Origin: Chitinophagaceae bacterium UBA7600
GTDB lineage: Bacteria > Bacteroidota > Bacteroidia > Chitinophagales > Chitinophagaceae
Assembly: GCA_002478885.1 (NCBI GenBank)
Contig: DLKC01000016.1
Span: 1-46,989 of the forward strand
Length of the DNA: 46,989 bases
Direction of reading: 5' to 3'
Part shown: piece by piece, positions 35,930 through 43,850 of the stretch
Numbering within the stretch: position 1 is the stretch's first letter
How the letters are laid out: every line of letters begins with the position of its first letter
The notes under the pieces: model-generated
Told to the model about the DNA's origin: nothing
What the model saw: the letters and a program-made list of their open reading frames with translations, nothing else
Database searches by the model: none
Made by a program: the position numbers and the translations under genes

Positions 35930-36217
35930 ATGGAACAACTCGATCTGCTGCTAAAAACACTTCAACAAAAAATCCTGCAATTAATTAAGCAAAACCAATT
36001 TTTGAAAAAGCAGAACGAAACCCTGATCACGGCTAACTCGGAAAATGAAAAAAAATTAGCTGAAAAGGAAATGCACCTTAGAAAGCTTGAAAGCCAGTTG
36101 GAAAGCATGAAATTCAATGCCTCAATGCTTCAACAAACCGACAAGAAAACACTCGAAAAAAGAATTGACACATATCTGCGTGATATTGAAAAATGTCTCG
36201 CCCAACTAAATGCGTGA
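35930..36217 (+). CDS. small coiled-coil protein next to zapA (ZapB/ZauP-like candidate)
   Basis: 95 residues, almost entirely a predicted coiled coil: DLLLKTLQQKILQLIKQNQF, LKKQNETLITANSENEKKL, AEKEMHLRKLESQLESMKF. It ends with a distinct motif, KKTLEKRIDTYLRDIEKCLA. No signal peptide or membrane segment. It lies between pheT and zapA with only a few bases on either side. In other phyla a short coiled-coil gene directly before zapA encodes a divisome partner (TIGR02449 proteins in gammaproteobacteria, ZauP in Caulobacter). By position and form this is probably the Bacteroidota counterpart; homology itself cannot be shown here. Confidence 0.75.
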   Translation: MEQLDLLLKTLQQKILQLIKQNQFLKKQNETLITANSENEKKLAEKEMHLRKLESQLESMKFNASMLQQTDKKTLEKRIDTYLRDIEKCLAQLNA

Positions 36218-36221
36218 ATTT

Positions 36222-36521
36222 ATGGCTGAACTAATTCCTGTAAATATTACTATCGGCGATCGAAGTTACCGATTAAAAATTGAGCCTTCCGATGAAGAAA
36301 AATTACGGAAAACCGTAAAAATGATCAATGATAAACTATTGGAATATAAAACAGACTTCGCAGGAAAAGATATGCAGGACTTTATTTCAATGGTATTAAT
36401 CTGGTACGCAACAGAACAAAACATTTCAGGAAACGAAAAGATATTAATAAAAGAAACGACAGATAAACTGGCGTATTTTGAAAACCTGATCGATAAAGCA
36501 CTTGAAGGATCTCAACTTTGA
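36222..36521 (+). CDS. zapA: cell division protein ZapA
   Basis: About 99 residues. ZapA binds and bundles FtsZ at the division ring. The N-terminal globular part has IPVNITIGDRSYRLKIEPSD and DEEKLRKTVKMINDKLLEY, followed by the C-terminal helix AMVLIWYATEQ-like (SMVLIWYATEQNISGNE). The start at 36222 (MAELIPVNIT) is preferred; an ATG at 36210 would overlap the coiled-coil gene by 8 bases. It probably forms one transcript with pheT and the coiled-coil gene. Confidence 0.9.
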   Translation: MAELIPVNITIGDRSYRLKIEPSDEEKLRKTVKMINDKLLEYKTDFAGKDMQDFISMVLIWYATEQNISGNEKILIKETTDKLAYFENLIDKALEGSQL

Positions 36522-36543
36522 TGAAAGCTGTCAACAGACAGAG

Positions 36544-36576
36544 GAGGTAATTCTTCCTTTTTTTAAGAAGTACCTC
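36544..36576 (+). other. hairpin after zapA
   Basis: GAGGTA-A-TTCTT pairs with AAGAA-G-TACCTC around a pyrimidine-rich 9-base loop, with one A/G mismatch. It is about 20 bases after the zapA stop. Confidence 0.6.
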
Positions 36577-36593
36577 TCCGGTAAATAAAAAAA

Positions 36594-36611
36594 GAAACCT
36601 GGCAAGGTTTC
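36594..36611 (+). terminator. possible terminator of the pheT-zapA transcript
   Basis: GAAACCT-GGCA-AGGTTTC, a 7-bp perfect stem preceded by AAAAAAA and followed by the weak T-rich ATTTTA. Confidence 0.5.
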
Positions 36612-36620
36612 ATTTTACAG

Positions 36621-36761
36621 GAACGAACTAAAATTTCTTGTGTTTCTTGGGTGGTATTAAAAACGGACTGCTACTAAATGCCAAAGCAAGTGCCAAAAAG
36701 CCAAGGATGCAACATTGGTTTGTAAGCCAACAAATTAGCTATATTCAGCAATAGTTTTTTT
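36621..36761 (+). ncRNA. candidate structured RNA, possibly 6S-like
   Basis: AATTTCTTG (36632-36640) can pair with CAACAAATT (36728-36736) with one mismatch, extended outward by CT/AG. Inside this, TCTTGG pairs with CCAAGGA and TTGG with CCAA, giving a long imperfect rod. A run of seven T ends it at 36755-36761. The zapA neighbourhood is the classical location of the 6S RNA gene in gammaproteobacteria, and a separate 6S type exists in flavobacteria. No primary-sequence match can be claimed. Confidence 0.35.
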
Positions 36762-36917
36762 CCCAATAACGGAATCTCCTGTCCCGTTCCGAGCCGGATA
36801 ATTCAATCTAAGTAAATTGTAATGCTTTATTTATCTTCGCGAACTGCTTGCGTCTAAAATTTAATTTGAGCTTGCAGATAATATAGAGTTACTCAATTTT
36901 ATAAAAATTCCAATTGC

Positions 36918-38483
36918 ATGGATCAGAATGTAGAATTAATAGTTATTGGTTTATTGGCACTTTTACTCGGTATAATTGCTGGAAAAATAATTTTCGCCAA
37001 AAATACCCGCAAACAAGTTGAGGAGGCGGAATCGCAGGCTCAAAGACTGATTGCGGAAGCAGAAAACAAGGCTGAAACACTAAAAAAGGAAAGAATTCTT
37101 GAGGCTAAAGAAAAGTTTGTTTCTCTCAAGGCTGAGCATGACAAAGAAGTGCTGGAAAGAAACAGAAAAATTGGTGACGCGGAAAATCGGATCAAGCAAA
37201 AAGAGATCAGTATCAATCAGAAAGAAAGTTCACTGGAACGGCAAATAAAGGAAAATGAAACGATAAAGGAAAATCTTAATCGCCAGATCGACGTTGTGAA
37301 CATCAAAAGAAATGAGCTTGAAAAGCACCAGGAAGAACACATAAGAAGACTTGAAAAAATTGCAGGCCTAACTGCCGATGAAGCAAAAGCCCAGCTGATT
37401 GAGAGCCTAAAACACGAAGCTCAAACCCTGGCACTTGGTCTTCAGCAGGAAATTATTGAAGATGCAAGACAAAAAGCCAACAAAGAAGCTAGAAAAATTA
37501 TCATTCAGTCAATCCAACGCACAGCAGCTGAGCAAACGATTGAAAACACAGTTACAGTATTCAACCTTGAAAGCGATGAAATAAAAGGCCAGATCATCGG
37601 TCGTGAAGGAAGAAACATCAGGGCAATAGAGGCCGCAACGGGGGTCGATTTGATCGTTGATGACACCCCGGAAGCAGTTATATTATCCTCATTCGATCCG
37701 CTCCGCCGTGAGATTGCCAGGCTAAGCTTACAAAGATTGGTTGCCGATGGACGGATACACCCGGCCAGAATTGAAGAAATTGTGGAGAAAACACGCAAGC
37801 AACTTGAAGAACAGGTAATGGAAATTGGTGAACGCACAATAATCGAACTCGGCATTCATGGTCTTCATAAAGAACTCGTGAGAATTGTTGGCAAAATGCG
37901 TTTCCGTTCTTCCTATGGCCAAAACCTATTGATGCACAGCCGCGAAGTTGCCAATTTGTGTGCAATAATGGCCAGCGAACTCGGCATGAATGTAAAGCTT
38001 GCCAAGCGCGCTGGGCTGCTCCACGATATTGGTAAAGTGCCCGACGAGGAAACCGAATTAAGCCATGCACTGCTTGGAGCGAAACTGGCGGAAAAATATG
38101 GCGAAAATCCTGCCGTCGTTAACGCTATCGGCGCCCACCACGATGAAATGGAAATGCAATATGTAATTTCTCCAATCATCCAGGCTTGCGATGCCATCAG
38201 CGGCGCAAGGCCGGGTGCACGCAGGGAAATCATGCAGCAGTATCTGCAAAGAATCAAAGACCTCGAAACATTGGCGATATCTTATCCCGGTGTTGAAAAG
38301 GCTTATGCGATCCAGGCAGGACGAGAGTTAAGGGTAATTGTTGAGGCAGATAAAGTTGGCGATGCTGAGAGCGACAAATTAAGCTTTGAAATTGCTCAAA
38401 AAATTCAAACCGAGATGACTTATCCGGGCCAAATAAAAGTTACCGTAATAAGAGAAAAGAGAGCGGTGAACGTTGCCCGATAG
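36918..38483 (+). CDS. rny: ribonuclease Y
   Basis: 521 residues. A membrane-anchored endoribonuclease that starts mRNA decay. N-terminal transmembrane helix [19 protein letters not shown] (about 7-26); a long coiled coil (about 30-190); a KH domain with [20 protein letters not shown]; an HD phosphohydrolase domain with [15 protein letters not shown] and [12 protein letters not shown]; and a conserved C-terminal tail [18 protein letters not shown]. All hallmarks are intact. Confidence 0.97.
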   Translation: MDQNVELIVIGLLALLLGIIAGKIIFAKNTRKQVEEAESQAQRLIAEAENKAETLKKERILEAKEKFVSLKAEHDKEVLERNRKIGDAENRIKQKEISINQKESSLERQIKENETIKENLNRQIDVVNIKRNELEKHQEEHIRRLEKIAGLTADEAKAQLIESLKHEAQTLALGLQQEIIEDARQKANKEARKIIIQSIQRTAAEQTIENTVTVFNLESDEIKGQIIGREGRNIRAIEAATGVDLIVDDTPEAVILSSFDPLRREIARLSLQRLVADGRIHPARIEEIVEKTRKQLEEQVMEIGERTIIELGIHGLHKELVRIVGKMRFRSSYGQNLLMHSREVANLCAIMASELGMNVKLAKRAGLLHDIGKVPDEETELSHALLGAKLAEKYGENPAVVNAIGAHHDEMEMQYVISPIIQACDAISGARPGARREIMQQYLQRIKDLETLAISYPGVEKAYAIQAGRELRVIVEADKVGDAESDKLSFEIAQKIQTEMTYPGQIKVTVIREKRAVNVAR

Positions 38484-38534
38484 ACGAGGAAAAAAAATTT
38501 TGTTGGATCAGGTGCATGTTTTCATGGCATCCTG

Positions 38535-38554
38535 GTTGCATCGCACACTTCTGC
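38535..38554 (-). repeat. dispersed element copy 16 (degenerate core)
   Basis: GTTGCATCGCACACTTCTGC: one CpG of the core has become CpA. No distal box. Confidence 0.65.
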
Positions 38555-38672
38555 TTCACAACAACCATGGACAAGTTTAAATGTTACATCATTTTCGGCT
38601 ACTAGCATAAATCTATTTTGAAGTAAATAAAAAAAAAGCCAAATCAGACTGGTATTTAAAGGTAAAACCCCT

Positions 38673-38680
38673 TACCTTTG
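38673..38680 (+). promoter_or_regulatory. candidate -7 element of rplS
   Basis: TACCTTTG matches TAnnTTTG, 21 bases before the start of rplS. A -33 TTG is not obvious. Confidence 0.5.
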
Positions 38681-38701
38681 CCGTCCTTAAATTTAAAAGC
38701 T

Positions 38702-39052
38702 ATGAACGCAGCAGTTCAATTTGTGCACGAGCAGCTTACTGCCAAAAAGGTATATCCGAAATTTAAATCTGGTGATAATGTCACCGTTAATTATAAAATT
38801 GTAGAAGGCGGTAAAGAGCGTATACAGGGTTTCAGAGGCGATGTGGTAAAAATTCAAGGTACAGGTGCTACCGCCACATTCACCGTGCGCAAGATATCTG
38901 ACGGTATTGGTGTTGAAAGAGTGTTCCCTTTCTTTTCTCCTAACGTTGAGTCTGTGGTACTGAATAAGGTAGGTAAAGTAAGAAGAGCTAAACTTTATTA
39001 CCTCCGCGAAAGAAGTGGTAAGAGCGCAAGGATTAAAGAAAAGCGCATGTAG
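38702..39052 (+). CDS. rplS: 50S ribosomal protein L19
   Basis: 116 residues, the usual length. [60 protein letters not shown] and [20 protein letters not shown] are all diagnostic. The start at 38702 ([12 protein letters not shown]) is used rather than an in-frame codon at 38678, which lies inside the promoter box. A terminator follows. Confidence 0.97.
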   Translation: MNAAVQFVHEQLTAKKVYPKFKSGDNVTVNYKIVEGGKERIQGFRGDVVKIQGTGATATFTVRKISDGIGVERVFPFFSPNVESVVLNKVGKVRRAKLYYLRERSGKSARIKEKRM

Positions 39053-39072
39053 TTTACTTCATTAGAATATTG

Positions 39073-39109
39073 AAGGCGAAAGGGTTTTTTACAACTCTTT
39101 CGCCTTTTT
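39073..39109 (+). terminator. rho-independent terminator of rplS
   Basis: AAGGCGAAAG pairs with CTTTCGCCTT around a T-rich loop and is followed by TTTG. Confidence 0.85.
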
Positions 39110-39199
39110 GTTTATTTTAATGACCTGTGACCTCGCATTACATTAAAATATAATGGCCAGAACGCTGTAAATTGCTTTTTTTCTCTCTTAATCAGAGCC

Positions 39200-39694
39200 A
39201 TGAAATCTTTGCTCATCATCCGGCATGCAAAAAGCGATTGGGATAACAGCTCTCTAAACGACTTTGATCGTCCGCTCAATAAACGTGGAAAACGGGATGC
39301 ACCTGAAATGGCCAAACGGCTACTTGGCAAAAAAATTTCCATCGATGCATTTGTATCCAGCCCGGCGCTGAGAGCATTTACCACATGTAAAATTATAGCA
39401 CAGGAATACGGAATAAAAGAGAATCAGATTCTTGTTAAACACGAATTATACGAGGCGCATTGGTCTGTTTTCTATGATGTGATCCACGACTTTGACCACG
39501 AGCATAACTGCATTGCAATATTTGCACATAATCCTGCAGTTACTCATATGGCAAACCAACTCACCAATGCCAGAGTCGATAATATGCCCACCTGCTCGAT
39601 ATTTGCCGTAAAATGTAATATCAAATCCTGGAAGGATTTTTCAGCCAAAAACAATGAGTTTTGGTTCTTCGATTTTCCCAAAAGCGAGCTTTGA
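39200..39694 (+). CDS. SixA-like histidine phosphatase
   Basis: 164 residues of the phosphoglycerate-mutase-like histidine phosphatase superfamily, short SixA form. The phosphate-accepting histidine is in LLIIRHAKSDW; the second arginine and histidine appear in VSSPALRAFTTC and CIAIFAHNPAVTHMA. SixA removes phosphate from phosphohistidine in signalling relays in E. coli; the substrate here is unknown. It ends four bases before the convergent glycosyltransferase. Confidence 0.9.
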   Translation: MKSLLIIRHAKSDWDNSSLNDFDRPLNKRGKRDAPEMAKRLLGKKISIDAFVSSPALRAFTTCKIIAQEYGIKENQILVKHELYEAHWSVFYDVIHDFDHEHNCIAIFAHNPAVTHMANQLTNARVDNMPTCSIFAVKCNIKSWKDFSAKNNEFWFFDFPKSEL

Positions 39695-39698
39695 TTTT

Positions 39699-40808
39699 TT
39701 AGCTTTTTTTCTGCAACAATTCTCTTAATGAACTCTCGATCACGTCTTCAAAAAAATAAGGTTCGTAATTGGGTAGTTTAAAGTTGTATTGTTGCAACTG
39801 CCTCAACGCAACTGTCATGTCCTTGTCCTGTGCACAAACATAACAGAACTGTTGACTCGTTAAGTGGCGGGAAAGGTATTCCTGTTCGGTTTGACCGGGA
39901 GTTGGAATAAGCAAAGATTTCTTTCGCAACGACAGAATCTCCATTATTGTAGTGTAACCCGACCTGCTGATAACATATTCGCTCGCCGCAATTTTTTCCT
40001 CTAATTCCATTGTTTCAAGGTGATTGATGACCGTGCAGTTTTGGGGCACACTCAATTTATCGGAATCGTCGAATTCACCAGGTTTGCCCCTGATAATAAG
40101 CACATGCCCGTCCAAATTTGTAACGAGTGATAAAACCTTTTCTTCCAATAGGCTGCGCTGTGGCTCAGGACCCGAAATAAGAAATAAGAATTTATAGGAA
40201 TACGTTACTTTGGCTCTATAGGTAAATCTTGAAAGTGGTCCTAAATACTTTACCGGTACTAAAGGCAGTTGCCCGGGATGTGAAAGCCGGCCCGCAATAT
40301 TTGCATTTCCCGGGTAGTCGGGAACCCAGCACTGATTAAAGCGATTGATATAGTAGTAATTGATACTCCTGATCAGTTTTTCGAGCCACTTAAACGGCGC
40401 AATAATATTTAGTTGGTGTGTTATGAAAACACAGGGAACGACAGGGCTGCTGAAACCATACCTGTTGTCTGAAATTACAAGGTCTGGACCATATTTACCG
40501 ATCAGACCATGCAATACTTGCTTTTCCCTGTTGATATTTAGTAAGATTTTTGGAGCCTGTAGTAAAATTTTAAATGGAAACCATCGTTTTGACCTGGTGT
40601 AGCGAATATTATAACCATTAATTTGTTCAGTAACTATACCCGGGAACTCTCTTTTTATAAGCGCAAGCTGAATGGCCGACCCGGCGAAAATTATTTCGCA
40701 ACCGATTTTTTTAAGGTGGGTGATGACCGGAATACAGCGGGTTGCATGGCCCAGGCCCCAATCGAGCGGAGCAACCAGGATTTTTTTTTGAAAAAAATAA
40801 TTTGTCAA
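39699..40808 (-). CDS. MurG-like (GT28-type) glycosyltransferase
   Basis: 369 residues with a GT-B pattern. The N-terminal domain begins ILVAPLDWGLGHATRCIPVI, the glycine-rich loop seen in MurG and related enzymes that bind nucleotide sugars. The C-terminal domain has NHLETMELEEKIAASEYVIS followed by RSGYTTIMEILSLRKKSLLI, the donor-binding region (family motif GG/SGxxTxxE). There is no signal peptide. The acceptor may be a lipid or cell-wall precursor, but nothing in the context fixes it. True murG lies in a division cluster that is not present here, so this is a paralogous family. Confidence 0.85.
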   Translation of the reverse strand: MTNYFFQKKILVAPLDWGLGHATRCIPVITHLKKIGCEIIFAGSAIQLALIKREFPGIVTEQINGYNIRYTRSKRWFPFKILLQAPKILLNINREKQVLHGLIGKYGPDLVISDNRYGFSSPVVPCVFITHQLNIIAPFKWLEKLIRSINYYYINRFNQCWVPDYPGNANIAGRLSHPGQLPLVPVKYLGPLSRFTYRAKVTYSYKFLFLISGPEPQRSLLEEKVLSLVTNLDGHVLIIRGKPGEFDDSDKLSVPQNCTVINHLETMELEEKIAASEYVISRSGYTTIMEILSLRKKSLLIPTPGQTEQEYLSRHLTSQQFCYVCAQDKDMTVALRQLQQYNFKLPNYEPYFFEDVIESSLRELLQKKS

Positions 40809-40864
40809 AACTTGTAGAAAGATTGTTCGTGTATAAAAAACAGTTTAATTTTAAAACAATAAGC

Positions 40865-40990
40865 ATGCGTAAGATAAACCAAACAATCATTTTTTTGTTA
40901 CTCACCTGCATGATTCTTGCATCATCATGTTCATCAAGTAAACATGCAAGTGATGTTAATTATGGCAAGTGCAAGTGTCCCAAATTGTAG
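40865..40990 (+). CDS. tiny lipoprotein, 41 residues
   Basis: MRKINQTIIFLLLTCMILAS then SCSSSKHASDVNYGKCKCPK and L. A positively charged start, a hydrophobic helix and a lipobox-like ASSC at C22 predict a lipidated mature peptide of only about 20 residues with a CKCP motif near the end. It is followed 45 bases later by an 82-residue protein on the same strand. Function unknown. It is too short for most gene callers, but its layout is that of a real lipoprotein. Confidence 0.65.
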   Translation: MRKINQTIIFLLLTCMILASSCSSSKHASDVNYGKCKCPKL

Positions 40991-41035
40991 AACTTTATTT
41001 TTATACCGTCTCACGATTGTAAACCAGTATTTTTT

Positions 41036-41284
41036 ATGAGCACCCAAAACAGAGATTTGCTGGTACTTACAAAAAGGGTAACAATGAAGCCTGGTGAACT
41101 CAAACATGAAATTGAGCGCATCATTGAGCTTTTAGGCCAGTTTGAAAATATGGATGCCTATTGTGTGGCAAACGAGGTAATCGACCTTAACCGCTACAAG
41201 ATCATTCAAAAGAATTACGCCGTAATGCGCATTTTAAGAGAGCCCAAGCTCAAGCCATTTGTTTTTATCGTTAACAAAAACTGA
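41036..41284 (+). CDS. conserved small cytoplasmic protein of unknown function
   Basis: 82 residues: a helix-rich acidic/basic mix (MKPGELKHEIERIIELLGQF then YCVANEVIDLNRYKIIQKNY) ending in a strand KPFVFIVNKN. No signal, membrane segment or recognised motif. It follows the tiny lipoprotein gene and is closed by a strong terminator, so the two may form a transcript. Confidence 0.65.
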   Translation: MSTQNRDLLVLTKRVTMKPGELKHEIERIIELLGQFENMDAYCVANEVIDLNRYKIIQKNYAVMRILREPKLKPFVFIVNKN

Positions 41285-41312
41285 TTCGTAAGTACCACCC
41301 GCTAAAAGATTG

Positions 41313-41341
41313 ACTCCGGCAACGTTGCCGGAGTTTTTTTG
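41313..41341 (+). terminator. rho-independent terminator
   Basis: ACTCCGGCAA-CG-TTGCCGGAGT followed by seven or more T: a perfect 10-bp stem. Confidence 0.92.
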
Positions 41342-41372
41342 TAACGGTGCAAAATTTAAGCAAGCATTATGT

Positions 41373-41421
41373 ACCCGGCACTGGTACGCCGCCGGGCTTT
41401 CGTTGCGTCGCACCATTCGAC
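41373..41421 (-). repeat. dispersed element copy 17 (class A)
   Basis: ACCCGGCA box, 21 bases, then GTTGCGTCGCACCATTCGAC. A second GCCGGGCT lies inside the spacer at 41391-41398. Divergent partner of copy 18, cores 32 bases apart. Confidence 0.88.
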
Positions 41422-41453
41422 GCCATCAATGCTGCTGAGCAACGTTACCGGAA

Positions 41454-41504
41454 GTACAAGTGTGCGACGCAACAACCGATGCCAGCAGTACCGCAGCCCG
41501 GTCC
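41454..41504 (+). repeat. dispersed element copy 18 (class A)
   Basis: GTACAAGTGTGCGACGCAAC, 21 bases, AGCCCGGTCC. Confidence 0.93.
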
Positions 41505-41596
41505 ATCATTTTTACAGCTTAACGCGATACAAATTTTACCGGTAATGTTGTTAATGGTAGATTTATAGCAACCGATGCTTTTAATTAAATTCTGCA

Positions 41597-42241
41597 ATGC
41601 CTTTTTTTAACTACATCCGAAAACAATACTTATTACTGGTGCCATTGGCGGGGATTGTTGTTTTTATTATCCTTTATCCCGTGGCTACGAGCCTTTATCC
41701 CGGGGGCTCCCAGGCCGATAAAAATGCAGTGGGTTTTAGCTGGCTGAACAACTACTGGTGCAACCTGCTGAACGTGTATGCCATGAACGGCGATTTGAAT
41801 AAGGCGAGGCCCGTTGCATTAACGGCGATGGCGTTTTTGTGTATTGCCCTTGCTGTATTTTGGCTATTGTTTCCATTACATGCGGGCCTTGGGAGAAAGA
41901 CAAAGCTGATTACGCAAGTATGCGGTATTATGGCAATGGGTACCGGGTTCTTTTTATTTACCGATCTGCATGACCAGGTGATTAATGCCGCTACGCTTTG
42001 CGGGCTTGCATCCATCGCGGGAACGTTTGCCGGCCTGCACAGGCTGCGTTGGAGAAAGCTTATTGGTTTTGGGCTGTTTAACCTGTTTCTTGTTGTGGTG
42101 AACAATATTTTGTATTACGGAGATGGCTTGTTGTTGTACCTGCCGGTGGTACAGAAGATCACTTTCCTGTCTTTTCTTTTATGGATCAGCTTTATTGATG
42201 TTCAACTGTATAAAAGGGCGGAGACCGGGGTTGGCAGGTGA
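41597..42241 (+). CDS. integral membrane protein of unknown function (DUF998-like)
   Basis: 214 residues with about six hydrophobic helices: LLVPLAGIVVFIILYPVATS near the start, ALTAMAFLCIALAVFWLLF, QVCGIMAMGTGFFLFTDLHD, TLCGLASIAGTFAG, LIGFGLFNLFLVVVNNILYY and ITFLSFLLWISFIDVQLY. The general pattern resembles DUF998-type proteins. It stands alone, followed by a GC-rich hairpin. No function is suggested by context. Confidence 0.75.
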   Translation: MPFFNYIRKQYLLLVPLAGIVVFIILYPVATSLYPGGSQADKNAVGFSWLNNYWCNLLNVYAMNGDLNKARPVALTAMAFLCIALAVFWLLFPLHAGLGRKTKLITQVCGIMAMGTGFFLFTDLHDQVINAATLCGLASIAGTFAGLHRLRWRKLIGFGLFNLFLVVVNNILYYGDGLLLYLPVVQKITFLSFLLWISFIDVQLYKRAETGVGR

Positions 42242-42261
42242 GCAGTATCGCCCGGATCTAA

Positions 42262-42281
42262 CGGCGGCTTTTTTGCCGCCG
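42262..42281 (+). terminator. GC-rich hairpin after the membrane-protein gene
   Basis: CGGCGGC-TTTTTT-GCCGCCG. There is no T tail, but its position 20 bases after the stop suggests transcript-end function. Confidence 0.55.
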
Positions 42282-42650
42282 CAATAATGAGGGGCGTAAT
42301 AACAGGGAGCGTTTGCTGACCATTACAAGGCTTTTGCCCACAGGACTTGAAGCCCCTTTATAGGGCGACTACCCAACCTGGCTTTTCTATTTTGATTTCC
42401 GGGTTATCTGTTGTATTTTACCAATTATCGCCGCTGGTTTTCCCAGGACCATTGCAACTATTTTTTCCACGCTATAAAGGAACCAATTTAACGAACCGGT
42501 AGTACTGTATAACCGAAGGATAACCGGCAGGATACCGGCGTCATTATACCTTAGGTATTCCTTTGGCATTAGGGAGGTATTGGGGAGGGGAAGGTGGGAG
42601 TCGTGAGACGGCAAACGTGAAGTGTCAAACGGGGGACGTAAGCGGGGAGC

Positions 42651-42671
42651 GTCAATGGTGAATGGTCAATG
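42651..42671. repeat. GTGAATGG-type low-complexity repeat
   Basis: GTCAATGGTGAATGGTCAAT followed by G, the same unit as the tandem repeat at 4461-4488. Confidence 0.75.
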
Positions 42672-42759
42672 CTGAAGAGTGAGATGGGAAGTAATCGTCT
42701 TCATTGTTGATGGAGGAAGTGCGGGTGTTTTTTGAAGTAGTCGTTCAGGGATTTGTTTT

Positions 42760-42791
42760 GTCACTTTTTTGTCTTGACACAAAAAAGTAAC
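42760..42791. repeat. inverted repeat of the T-rich/A-rich dispersed type
   Basis: GTCACTTTTTTGTC and GACACAAAAAAGTAAC are near-perfect inverted arms with a 2-base loop. Read on the minus strand it encodes the VSRQKSDKTNP-type spurious peptide familiar from many Bacteroidota genomes, indicating a widespread dispersed repeat. Confidence 0.7.
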
Positions 42792-43013
42792 CCAAAAAAG
42801 TCAAGCGAAACCCGATCGCTCCGCACGTTTTCGCTTGCCAGCGCCACACATTGCGGTCGGTAATATGATTGGGGGCAACGGGCTGGGTAGTGCCTGAAGC
42901 CGGAACCGTGGGGGGAATTATTGGCTTCATTGTGCAAAGCACCTGCCTGAAGCGCTTGCTTCAGCTGGCGATTGCCGGGTATGGATTATCTTTAATGCAT
43001 TACAAATGATGAC

Positions 43014-43688
43014 ATGAAACGGCTTGCCGGATCCTGCTTTTTATTGCTGCTGTATATTCTTTGTGGCAACTGTTATGCCCAATCCCAAACGCTTGTTAAC
43101 AATACGACCGGTGTACAGGATGGTTATTTCTATTCTTTCTGGAACGATGGCAGTGCCGGCAAGGCATCGATGGACCTTCAACCGAACGGGCGTTACATTA
43201 CGCACTGGACGGATATCGGGAACTTTACCGCAGGCAAGGGCTGGAAGGTTGGAAAGGAAGACCGGGTTATTTGTTTCTCCGGTTCGTTTGCAGGTGGCGA
43301 TAATGGTTTTCTCGCCGTTTATGGCTGGACCAAGGACTCACTTGTGGAGTACTACGTGGTGGAGAATTATGGGGCATGGACACCGCCGGGCGCTGTTTCG
43401 CTGGGCAGCTTTGAGTCGGACGGGGGCACTTACCAAATCTATAAAACGCTGCGGGTAAATAAACCCTCCATTGTGGGAACTGCTACTTTTTACCAGTACT
43501 GGAGTGTACGTACCAACAAAAGAAGCAGCGGTACGGTACATTTTGCCAATCACGTTGCTGCCTGGAGAAGCAAAGGGCTTTTTCCCGGGAAACTGTGGGA
43601 CTATCAAATTATGGAGACAGAAGGCTACCATAGCAGCGGTTATTCGGATATTACCGTTACAGGATGCGGGGATGGTGCGGGAAATTAA
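43014..43688 (+). CDS. secreted endo-1,4-beta-xylanase, GH11
   Basis: 224 residues. Signal peptide MKRLAGSCFLLLLYILCGNC, cut near YAQS. A complete GH11 jelly roll: YFYSFWNDGSAGKASMDLQP, nucleophile E112 in LVEYYVVENYG, TFYQYWSVRTNKRSSGTVHF, and acid/base E203 in METEGYHSSGYSDITV. No carbohydrate-binding module and no C-terminal secretion-sorting domain. It hydrolyses internal xylan bonds outside the cell or in the periplasm. It stands alone, without SusC/SusD neighbours. Confidence 0.95.
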   Translation: MKRLAGSCFLLLLYILCGNCYAQSQTLVNNTTGVQDGYFYSFWNDGSAGKASMDLQPNGRYITHWTDIGNFTAGKGWKVGKEDRVICFSGSFAGGDNGFLAVYGWTKDSLVEYYVVENYGAWTPPGAVSLGSFESDGGTYQIYKTLRVNKPSIVGTATFYQYWSVRTNKRSSGTVHFANHVAAWRSKGLFPGKLWDYQIMETEGYHSSGYSDITVTGCGDGAGN

Positions 43689-43850
43689 AACGCAAACCAA
43701 CAGATGCGATTCTGCATTGCGGGAAAGGCTGGTGAAATAAGATAAGGACATTGCTCAATGTCCAGTAACATTGCCGCACGGGTCAGGAGAACAGCGCCAT
43801 ACAAGCTAACCGTATAACTCCACAACGACCTGCTGAAGCGTGTTATAGCA

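Larger units (their letters stand above)
36522..36917. other. 396-base intergenic region between zapA and rny
   Basis: Holds two hairpins right after zapA (36544-36576 and 36594-36611), then the candidate structured RNA 36621-36761, then about 150 bases before rny with no clear feature. Confidence 0.6.
41342..41596. other. repeat-rich intergenic region
   Basis: Consists mainly of the divergent repeat pair (copies 17 and 18). A short open frame spanning 41347-41568 is an artefact of the repeats. Confidence 0.6.
42242..43013. other. 772-base intergenic region with degenerate repeats
   Basis: Contains a GC-rich hairpin (42262-42281), GTGAGACG/GTGAAGTG-type low-complexity sequence (about 42600-42700) including the shared GTGAATGG motif, and a strong inverted repeat (42760-42791). 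Short open frames here lack any family resemblance. It looks like a remnant or insertion-prone area upstream of the xylanase. Confidence 0.6.

Noticed and set aside
39699..40808. Calling the glycosyltransferase murG
   Set aside because: The donor-site pattern fits the wider GT28-like group, but the division-cluster context and the full MurG signature are missing.
41347..41568. A 73-codon open frame on the plus strand
   Set aside because: It is built almost entirely from dispersed element copies 17 and 18 and has no independent support.
42387..42942. Two short minus-strand open frames
   Set aside because: They run through repeat-rich sequence. The second contains the VSRQKSDKTNP peptide that is a by-product of a widespread inverted repeat.
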